DNA of 64,000 nt from Crossaster papposus (Eukaryota; Echinodermata; Asteroidea; Velatida; Solasteridae), in NCBI GenBank assembly GCA_037893245.1, contig JBAIAA010000653.1, positions 1 to 64,000 of the forward strand. The letters are read 5' to 3'. This document shows positions 53,756 to 64,000 of the stretch, one piece after another. A program made the position numbers and the translations under genes. The first letter of the stretch is position 1, and the number at the start of each line of letters is the position of its first letter. The notes beneath the pieces were generated by a model. It was not told the origin of the DNA. It saw only the letters and a list, made by a program, of their open reading frames with translations, and did not search any database.

Positions 53756-56700
53756 CCGATTGTAGACCAAATCTTAAATATGTAGTAGTAGGGATATGCC
53801 GATTGTATACGAAATCTTAAATATGTAGTAGTAGGGATATGCCGATTGTAGACCAAATCTTAAATATGTAGTAGTAGGGATATGCCGATTGTAGACGAAA
53901 TCTTAAATATGTAGTAGTAGGGATATGCCGATTGTAGACCAAATCTTAAATATGTAGTAGTAGGGATATGCCGATTGTAGACCAAATCTTAAATATGTAG
54001 TAGTAGGGATATGCCGATTGTAGACCAAATCTTAAATATGTAGTAGTAGGGATATGCCGACTGTAGACCAAATCTTAAAAAACTCAATTTGATCTGATAA
54101 CAAAACAAACTCACATTTATTATTATGTAAAGGGAAAGAAGTGTGCAGTAGAAATAAACACCTGATGTGGGAACAAGCCCTCGAGTTAAATATGTAAAGG
54201 GAAAGAAGTGTGCAGTAGAAATAAACACCTGATGTGGGAACAAGCCCTCGAGTTAAATATGTAGTAGTAGGGATATGCCGATTGTAGACCAAATCTTAAA
54301 TATGTAGTAGTAGGGATATGCCGATAGTAGACCAAATCTTAAATATGTAGTAGTAGGGATATGCCGATTGTAGACCAAATCTTAAATATGTAGTAGTAGG
54401 GATATGCCGATTGTATACCAAATCTTAAATATGTAGTAGTAGGGATATGCCGATTGTAGACCAAATCTTAAAAAACTCAATTTGATCTGATAACAAAACA
54501 AACTCACATTTATTATTATGTAAAGGGAAAGAAGTGTGCAGTAGAAATAAACACCTGATGTGGGAACAAGCCCTCGAGTTAAATATGTAAAGGGAAATAA
54601 GTGTGCAGTAGAAATAAACACCTATGTGGGAACAAGCCCTCGAGTTAAATATGTAGTAGTAGGGATATGACGATTGTAGACCAAATCTTAAATATGTAGT
54701 AGTAGGGATATGCCGATTGTAGACCAAATCTTAAATATGTAGTAGTAGGGATATGCCGATTGTAGACCAAATCTTAAATATGTAGTAGTAGTAGGGATAT
54801 GCCGATTGTAGACCAAATCTTAAATATGTAGTAGTAGGGATATGCCGATTGTAGACCAAATCTTAAATATGTAGTAGTAGGGATATGCCGATTGTAGACC
54901 AAATCTTAAATATGTAGTAGTAGGGATATGCCGATTGTAGACCAAATCTTAAATATGTAGTAGTAGGGATATGCCGATTGTAGACCAAATCTTAAATATG
55001 TAGTAGTAGGGATATGCCGATTGTAGACCAAATCTTAAATATGTAGTAGTAGTAGGGATATGCCGATTGTAGACCAAATCTTAAATATGTAGTAGTAGGG
55101 ATATGCCGATTGTAGACCAAATCTTAAATATGTAGTAGTAGGGATATGCCGATAGTAGACCAAATCTTAAATATGTAGTAGTAGGGATATGCCGATTGTA
55201 GACCAAATCTTAAATATGTAGTAGTAGGGATATGCCGATTGTAGACCAAATCTTAAATATGTAGTAGTAGGGATATGCCGATTGTAGACCAAATCTTAAA
55301 TATGTAGTAGTAGGGATATGCCGATTGTAGACCAAATCTTAAATATGTAGTAGTAGGGATATGCCGATTGTAGACCAAATCTTAAATATGTAGTAGTAGG
55401 GATATGCCGATTGTAGACCAAATCTTAAATATGTAGTAGTAGGGATATGCCGATTGTAGACCAAATCTTAAATATGTAGTAGTAGGGATATGCCGATTGT
55501 AGACCAAATCTTAAATATGTAGTAGTAGGGATATGCCGATTGTAGACCAAATCTTAAATATGTAGTAGTAGGGATATGCCGATTGTAGACCAAATCTTAA
55601 ATATGTAGTAGTAGGGATATGCCGATTGTAGACCAAATCTTAAATATGTAGTAGTAGGGATATGCCGATTGTAGACCAAATCTTAAATATGTAGTAGTAG
55701 GGATATGCCGATTGTAGACCAAATCTTAAATATGTAGTAGTAGGGATATGCCGATTGTAGACCAAATCTTAAATATGTAGTAGTAGGGATATGCCGATTG
55801 TAGACCAAATCTTAAATATGTAGTAGTAGGGATATGCCGATTGTAGACCAAATCTTAAATATGTAGTAGTAGGGATATGCCGATTGTAGACCAAATCTTA
55901 AATATGTAGTAGTAGGGATATGCCGATTGTAGACCAAATCTTAAATATGTAGTAGTAGTAGGGATATGCCGATTGTAGACCAAATCTTAAAAAACTCAAT
56001 TTGATCTGATAACAAAACAAACTCACATTTATTATTATGTAAAGGGAAAGAAGTGTGCAGTAGAAATAAACACCTGATGTGGGAACAAGCCCTCGAGTTA
56101 AATATGTAAAGGGAAATAAGTGTGCAGTAGAAATAAACACCTATGTGGGAACAAGCCCTCGAGTTAAATATGTAGTAGTAGGGATATGACGATTGTAGAC
56201 CAAATCTTAAATATGTAGTAGTAGGGATATGCCGATTGTAGACCAAATCTTAAATATGTAGTAGTAGGGATATGCCGATTGTAGACCAAATCTTAAATAT
56301 GTAGTAGTAGTAGGGATATGCCGATTGTAGACCAAATCTTAAATATGTAGTAGTAGGGATATGCCGATTGTAGACCAAATCTTAAATATGTAGTAGTAGG
56401 GATATGCCGATTGTAGACCAAATCTTAAATATGTAGTAGTAGGGATATGCCGATTGTAGACCAAATCTTAAATATGTAGTAGTAGGGATATGCCGATTGT
56501 AGACCAAATCTTAAATATGTAGTAGTAGGGATATGCCGATTGTAGACCAAATCTTAAATATGTAGTAGTAGTAGGGATATGCCGATTGTAGACCAAATCT
56601 TAAATATGTAGTAGTAGGGATATGCCGATTGTAGACCAAATCTTAAATATGTAGTAGTAGGGATATGCCGATTGTAGACCAAATCTTAAATATGTAGTAG

Positions 56701-59700
56701 TAGGGATATGCCGATTGTAGACCAAATCTTAAATATGTAGTAGTAGGGATATGCCGATTGTAGACCAAATCTTAAATATGTAGTAGTAGGGATATGCCGA
56801 TTGTAGACCAAATCTTAAATATGTAGTAGTAGGGATATGCCGATTGTAGACCAAATCTTAAATATGTAGTAGTAGGGATATGCCGATTGTAGACCAAATC
56901 TTAAATATGTAGTAGTAGGGATATGCCGATTGTAGACCAAATCTTAAATATGTAGTAGTAGGGATATGCCGATTGTAGACCAAATCTTAAATATGTAGTA
57001 GTAGGGATATGCCGATTGTAGACCAAATCTTAAATGTGTAGTAGTAGGGATATGCCGATTGTAGACCAAATCTTAAATATGTAGTAGTAGGGATATGCCG
57101 ATTGTAGACCAAATCTTAAATATGTAGTAGTAGGGATATGCCGATTGTAGACCAAATCTTAAATATGTAGTAGTAGGGATATGCCGATTGTAGACCAAAT
57201 CTTAAATATGTAGTAGTAGGGATATGCCGATTGTAGACCAAAATCTTAAATATGTAGTAGTAGGGATATGCCGATTGTAGACCAAATCTTAAATATGTAG
57301 TAGTAGGGATATGCCGATTGTAGACCAAATCTTAAATATGTAGTAGTAGGGATATGCCGATTGTAGACCAAATCTTAAATATGTAGTAGTAGTAGGGATA
57401 TGCCGATTGTAGACCAAATCTTAAAAAACTCAATTTGATCTGATAACAAAACAAACTCACATTTATTATTATGTAAAGGGAAAGAAGTGTGCAGTAGAAA
57501 TAAACACCTGATGTGGGAACAAGCCCTCGAGTTAAATATGTAAAGGGAAATAAGTGTGCAGTAGAAATAAACACCTATGTGGGAACAAGCCCTCGAGTTA
57601 AATATGTAGTAGTAGGGATATGACGATTGTAGACCAAATCTTAAATATGTAGTAGTAGGGATATGCCGATTGTAGACCAAATCTTAAATATGTAGTAGTA
57701 GGGATATGCCGATTGTAGACCAAATCTTAAATATGTAGTAGTAGTAGGGATATGCCGATTGTAGACCAAATCTTAAATATGTAGTAGTAGGGATATGACG
57801 ATTGTAGACCAAATCTTAAATATGTAGTAGTAGGGATATGCCGATTGTAGACCAAATCTTAAATATGTAGTAGTAGGGATATGCCGATTGTAGACCAAAT
57901 CTTAAATATGTAGTAGTAGGGATATGCCGATTGTAGACCAAATCTTAAATATGTAGTAGTAGGGATATGCCGATTGTAGACCAAATCTTAAATATGTAGT
58001 AGTAGTAGGGATATGCCGATTGTAGACCAAATCTGAAATATGTAGTAGTAGGGATATGCCGATTGTAGACCAAATCTTAAATATGTAGTAGTAGGGATAT
58101 GCCGATAGTAGACCAAATCTTAAATATGTAGTAGTAGGGATATGCCGATTGTAGACCAAATCTTAAATATGTAGTAGTAGGGATATGCCGATTGTAGACC
58201 AAATCTTAAATATGTAGTAGTAGGGATATGCCGATTGTAGACCAAATCTTAAATATGTAGTAGTAGGGATATGCCGATTGTAGACCAAATCTTAAATATG
58301 TAGTAGTAGGGATATGCCGATTGTAGACCAAATCTTAAATATGTAGTAGTAGGGATATGCCGATTGTAGACCAAATCTTAAATATGTAGTAGTAGGGATA
58401 TGCCGATTGTAGACCAAATCTTAAATATGTAGTAGTAGGGATATGCCGATTGTAGACCAAATCTTAAATATGTAGTAGTAGGGATATGCCGATTGTAGAC
58501 CAAATCTTAAATATGTAGTAGTAGGGATATGCCGATTGTAGACCAAATCTTAAATATGTAGTAGTAGGGATATGCCGATTGTAGACCAAATTTTAAATAT
58601 GTAGTAGTAGGGATATGCCGATTGTAGACCAAATCTTAAATATGTAGTAGTAGGGATATGCCGATTGTAGACCAAATCTTAAATATGTAGTAGTAGGGAT
58701 ATGCCGATTGTAGACCAAATCTTAAATATGTAGTAGTAGGGATATGCCGATTGTAGACCAAATCTTAAATATGTAGTAGTAGGGATATGCCGATTGTAGA
58801 CCACAATCTTAAATATGTAGTAGTAGGGATATGCCGATTGTAGACCAAATCTTAAATATGTAGTAGTAGGGATATGCCGATTGTAGACCAAATCTTAAAT
58901 ATGTAGTAGTAGGGATATGCCGATTGTAGACCAAATCTTAAATATGTAGTAGTAGTAGGGATATGCCGATTGTAGACCAAATCTTAAAAAACTCAATTTG
59001 ATCTGATAACAAAACAAACTCACATTTATTATTATGTAAAGGGAAAGAAGTGTGCAGTAGAAATAAACACCTGATGTGGGAACAAGCCCTCGAGTTAAAT
59101 ATGTAAAGGGAAATAAGTGTGCAGTAGAAATAAACACCTATGTGGGAACAAGCCCTCGAGTTAAATATGTAGTAGTAGGGATATGACGATTGTAGACCAA
59201 ATCTTAAATATGTAGTAGTAGGGATATGCCGATTGTAGACCAAATCTTAAATATGTAGTAGTAGGGATATGCCGATTGTAGACCAAATCTTAAATATGTA
59301 GTAGTAGTAGGGATATGCCGATTGTAGACCAAATCTTAAATATGTAGTAGTAGGGATATGCCGATTGTAGACCAAATCTTAAATATGTAGTAGTAGGGAT
59401 ATGCCGATTGTAGACCAAATCTTAAATATGTAGTAGTAGGGATATGCCGATTGTAGACCAAATCTTAAATATGTAGTAGTAGGGATATGCCGATTGTAGA
59501 CCAAATCTTAAATATGTAGTAGTAGGGATATGCCGATTGTAGACCAAATCTTAAATATGTAGTAGTAGTAGGGATATGCCGATTGTAGACCAAATCTTAA
59601 ATATGTAGTAGTAGGGATATGCCGATTGTAGACCAAATCTTAAATATGTAGTAGTAGGGATATGCCGATAGTAGACCAAATCTTAAATATGTAGTAGTAG

Positions 59701-60909
59701 GGATATGCCGATTGTAGACCAAATCTTAAATATGTAGTAGTAGGGATATGCCGATTGTAGACCAAATCTTAAATATGTAGTAGTAGGGATATGCCGATTG
59801 TAGACCAAATCTTAAATATGTAGTAGTAGGGATATGCCGATTGTAGACCAAATCTTAAATATGTAGTAGTAGGGATATGCCGATTGTAGACCAAATCTTA
59901 AATATGTAGTAGTAGGGATATGCCGATTGTAGACCAAATCTTAAATATGTAGTAGTAGGGATATGCCGATTGTAGACCAAATCTTAAATATGTAGTAGTA
60001 GGGATATGCCGATTGTAGACCAAATCTTAAATATGTAGTAGTAGGGATATGCCGATTGTAGACCAAATCTTAAATATGTAGTAGTAGGGATATGCCGATT
60101 GTAGACCAAATCTTAAATATGTAGTAGTAGGGATATGCCGATTGTAGACCAAATCTTAAATATGTAGTAGTAGGGATATGCCGATTGTAGACCAAATCTT
60201 AAATATGTAGTAGTAGGGATATGCCGATTGTAGACCAAATCTTAAAAAAAACTCAATTTGATCTGATAACAAAACAAACTCACATTTATTATTATGTAAA
60301 GGGAAAGAAGTGTGCAGTAGAAATAAACACCTGATGTGGGAACAAGCCCTCGAGTTAAATATGTAAAGGGAAATAAGTGTGAAGTAGAAATAAACACCTG
60401 ATGTGGGAACAAGCCCTCGAGTTAAATATGTAGTAGTAGGGATATGCCGATTGTAGACCAAATCTTAAATATGTAGTAGTAGGGATATGCCGATTGTAGA
60501 CCAAATCTTAAATATGTAGTAGTAGGGATATGCCGATTGTAGACCAAATCTTAAATATGTAGTAGTAGGGATATGCCGATTGTAGACCAAATCTTAAATA
60601 TGTAGTAGTAGGGATATGCCGATTGTAGACCAAATCTTAAATATGTAGTAGTAGGGATATGCCGATTGTAGACCAAATCTTAAATATGTAGTAGTAGGGA
60701 TATGCCGATTGTAGACCAAATCTTAAAAAACTCAATTTGATCTGATAACAAAACAAACTCACATTTATTATTATGTAAAGGGAAAGAAGTGTGCAGTAGA
60801 AATAAACACCTGATGTGGGAACAAGCCCTCGAGTTAAATATGTAAAGGGAAATAAGTGTGCAGTAGAAATAAACACCTGATGTGGGAACAAGCCCTCGAG
60901 TTAAATATG
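53756..60909. repeat. Satellite block B7, 1.43-1.56-kb higher-order repeats
   Basis: Double-unit cassettes at 54076-54261, 54469-54653, 55989-56172, 57423-57606, 58983-59169, 60244-60430 and 60724-60909. The four from 54469 to 59169 form a higher-order repeat with steps of 1,516, 1,434 and 1,563 bp. Each has a second unit reading CACCTATGTGGG (one base lost), a GATATGACG monomer just after it, GATAGTAGACC monomers in most intervals, and 46-bp monomers with an extra TAG at fixed positions. Confidence 0.88.
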
Positions 60910-63900
60910 TAGTAGTAGGGATATGCCGATTGTAGACCAAATCTTAAATATGTAGTAGTAGGGATATGCCGATTGTAGACCAAATCTTAAATATGTAGTA
61001 GTAGGGATATGACGATTGTAGACCAAATCTTAAATATGTAGTAGTAGGGATATGCCGATTGTAGACCAAATCTTAAATATGTAGTAGTAGGGATATGCCG
61101 ATTGTAGACCAAATCTTAAATATGTAGTAGTAGGGATATGCCGATTGTAGACCAAATCTTAAATATGTAGTAGTAGGGATATGCCGATTGTAGACCAAAT
61201 CTTAAATATGTAGTAGTAGGGATATGCCGATTGTAGACCAAATCTTAAATATGTAGTAGTAGGGATATGCCGATTGTAGACCAAATCTTAAATATGTAGT
61301 AGTAGGGATATGCCGATTGTAGACCAAATCTTAAATATGTAGTAGTAGGGATATGCCGATTGTAGACCAAATCCTAAATATGTAGTAGTATGGATATGCC
61401 GATTGTAGACCAAATCTTAAATATGTAGTAGTAGGGATATGCCGATTGTAGACCAAATCTTAAATATGTAGTAGTAGGGATATGACGATTGTAGACCAAA
61501 TCTTAAATATGTTGTAGTAGGGATATGCCGATTGTAGACCAAATCTTAAATATGTAGTAGTAGGGATATGCCGATTGTAGACCAAATCTTAAATATGTAG
61601 TAGTAGGGATATGCCGATTGTAGACCAAATCTTAAATATGTAGTAGTAGGGATATGCCGATTGTAGACCAAATCTTAAATATGTAGTAGTAGGGATATGC
61701 CGATTGTAGACCAAATCTTAAATATGTAGTAGTAGGGATATGTCGATTGTAGACCAAATCTTAAATATGTAGTAGTAGGGATATGCCGATTGTAGACCAA
61801 ATCTTAAATATGTAGTAGTAGGGATATGCCGATTGTAGACCAAATCTTAAATATGTAGTAGTAGGGATATGCCGATTGTAGACCAAATCTTAAATATGTA
61901 GTAGTAGGGATATGCCGATTGTAGACCAAATCTTAAATATGTAGTAGTAGGGATATGCCGATTGTAGACCAAATCTTAAATATGTAGTAGTAGGGATATG
62001 CCGATTGTAGACCAAATCTTAAATATGTAGTAGTAGGGATATGCCGATTGTAGACCACATCTTAAATATGTAGTAGTAGGGATATGCCGATTGTAGACCA
62101 AATCTTAAATATGTAGTAGTAGGGATATGCCGATTGTAGACCAAATCTTAAATATGTAGTAGTAGGGATATGCCGATTGTAGACCAAATCTTAAATATGT
62201 AGTAGTAGGGATATGCCGATTGTAGACCAAATCTTAAATATGTAGTAGTAGGGATATGACGATTGTAGACCAAATCTTAAATATGTAGTAGTAGGGATAT
62301 GCCGATTGTAGACCAAATCTTAAATATGTAGTAGTAGGGATATGCCTATTGTAGACCAAATCTTAAATATGTAGTAGTAGGGATATGCCGATTGTAGACC
62401 AAATCTTAAATATGTAGTAGTAGGGATATGCCGATTGTAGACCAAATCTTAAATATGTAGTAGTAGGGATATGCCGATTGTAGACCAAATCTTAAATATG
62501 TAGTAGTAGGGATATGCCGATTGTAGACCAAATCTTAAATATGTAGTAGTAGGGATATGCCGATTGTAGACCAAATCTTAAATATGTAGTAGTAGGGATA
62601 TGCCGATTGTAGACCAAATCTTAAATATGTAGTAGTAGGGATATGCCGATTGTAGACCAAATCTTAAATATGTAGTAGTAGGGATATGCCGATTGTAGAC
62701 CACATCTTAAATATGTAGTAGTAGGGATATGCCGATTGTAGACCAAATCTTAAATATGTAGTAGTAGGGATATGCCGATTGTAGACCAAATCTTAAATAT
62801 GTAGTAGTAGGGATATGCCGATTGTAGACCAAATCTTAAATATGTAGTAGTAGGGATATGCCGATTGTAGACCAAATCTTAAATATGTAGTAGTAGGGAT
62901 ATGACGATTGTAGACCAAATCTTAAATATGTAGTAGTAGGGATATGCCGATTGTAGACCAAATCTTAAATATGTAGTAGTAGGGATATGCCTATTGTAGA
63001 CCAAATCTTAAATATGTAGTAGTAGGGATATGCCGATTGTAGACCAAATCTTAAATATGTAGTAGTAGGGATATGCCGATTGTAGACCAAATCTTAAATA
63101 TGTAGTAGTAGGGATATGCCGATTGTAGACCAAATCTTAAATATGTAGTAGTAGGGATATGCCGATTGTAGACCAAATCTTAAATATGTAGTAGTAGGGA
63201 TATGCCGATTGTAGACCAAATCTTAAATATGTAGTAGTAGGGATATGCCGATTGTAGACCAAATCTTAAATATGTAGTAGTAGGGATATGCCGATTGTAG
63301 ACCAAATCTTAAATATGTAGTAGTAGGGATATGCCGATTGTAGACCAAATCTTAAATATGTAGTAGTAGGGATATGCCGATTGTAGACCAAATCTTAAAT
63401 ATGTAGTAGTAGGGATATGCCGATTGTAGACCAAATCTTAAATATGTAGTAGTAGGGATATGCCGATTGTAGACCAAATCTTAAATATGTAGTAGTAGGG
63501 ATATGCCGATTGTAGACCAAATCTTAAATATGTAGTAGTAGGGATATGCCGATTGTAGACCAAATCTTAAATATGTAGTAGTAGGGATATGCCGATTGTA
63601 GACCAAATCTTAAATATGTAGTAGTAGGGATATGCCGATTGTAGACCAAATCTTAAATATGTAGTAGTAGGGATATGCCGATTGTAGACCAAATCTTAAA
63701 TATGTAGTAGTAGGGATATGCCGATTGTAGACCAATTCTTAAATATGTAGTAGTAGGGGTATGCCGATTGTAAACCAAATCTTAAATATGTAGTAGTAGG
63801 GATATGCCGATTGTAGACCAAATCTTAAATATGTAGTAGTAGGGATATGCCGATTGTAGACCAAATCTTAAATATGTAGTAGTAGGGATATGCCGATTGT

Positions 63901-64000
63901 AGACCAAATCTTAAATATGTAGTAGTAGGGATATGCCGATTGTAGACCAAATCTTAAATATGTAGTAGTAGGGATATGCCGATTGTAGACCAAATCTTAA
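60910..64000. repeat. Satellite block B8, pure 43-bp monomers with a 645-bp step
   Basis: No cassettes. The variants GACCACATC, GATATGACG and GCCTATTG recur in the same order at an offset of 645 bp (for example 62345 region and 62990 region), which is 15 monomers. The rest is very uniform and runs off the right edge. Confidence 0.9.

Larger units (their letters stand above)
22279..64000. repeat. 43-bp satellite array, right arm
   Basis: Same monomer, same strand and same cassettes as the left arm, resuming directly after the transposon and running off the right edge. The uninterrupted strand orientation across the island shows that the two arms are one array split by an insertion. No gene, RNA or single-copy DNA is visible here. 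Confidence 0.98.

Noticed and set aside
617-60940. Dozens of minus-strand open frames of 60-121 codons repeating MVYNRHIPTTTYLRFG-type peptides
   Set aside because: They are by-products of the satellite. Because 43 is not a multiple of 3, three monomers give 43 codons before a stop recurs; the peptides simply track the repeat and its cassettes. No splice, promoter or codon evidence.
1-64000. Telomeric repeat array
   Set aside because: No TTAGGG-type or other short telomere motif runs; the period is 43 bp.
1-64000. CENP-B box in the monomer or cassette
   Set aside because: No TTCG....A..CGGG-like pattern in either unit, so a centromere role cannot be argued from motif.

Overview
This window is eukaryotic and almost wholly satellite DNA. 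About 60.2 of 64 kb is one tandem array built on a 43-bp monomer (roughly 1,150-1,200 copies by my estimate). Longer cassettes interrupt it at 54 places. Each cassette has a head of about 48 bp followed by one, two or three copies of a 67-bp unit (about 103 copies in all). No host gene can be supported inside the array. The many short open frames there arise because three 43-bp monomers make 43 codons, so the same 43-residue pattern recurs between periodic stops.

The only non-satellite sequence is a 3,750-bp island at 18529-22278. Its flanks are in exact register with each other: the left flank stops and the right flank resumes at the same point of a related, uninterrupted stretch near 15119-15122, with TAGT present on both sides. 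The two ends share CACGGC tips and further inverted blocks (TAATAAAGT, GCGCCCTC). I read the island as a DNA transposon that landed in the finished satellite, making a 4-bp target duplication.

On its minus strand the island carries a small spliced gene matching the zinc-binding N-terminal region of RAG1 (CRVC...HPSNLCEKC, a second CxxC, a KRGRP basic patch, a RING finger, then a CxxC/HxxxC finger). It lacks the RAG1/transposase catalytic core. One reading-frame change falls inside the RING finger, so I treat the gene as probably inactive. RAG1 N-terminus-like (N-RAG) proteins are known from transposons and genes of marine invertebrates (for example N-RAG-TP of the sea slug Aplysia, and sea urchin and lancelet relatives). 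The host is therefore probably a marine invertebrate, but I cannot choose the phylum.

Layout: 1-10521 is satellite whose near-identical copy lies at 22669-33189 (offset 22,668 bp). 10522-18528 is satellite with mostly double-unit cassettes, including a third copy of the left family from 15119. 18529-22278 is the transposon. 33190-60909 is satellite organised in successive local duplications with steps of about 1.34, 1.08, 0.74, 1.26, 3.31 and 1.43-1.56 kb. 60910-64000 is pure 43-bp monomers with a 645-bp (15-monomer) higher-order step. The parts form no pathway: this is a repeat landscape with one mobile passenger.
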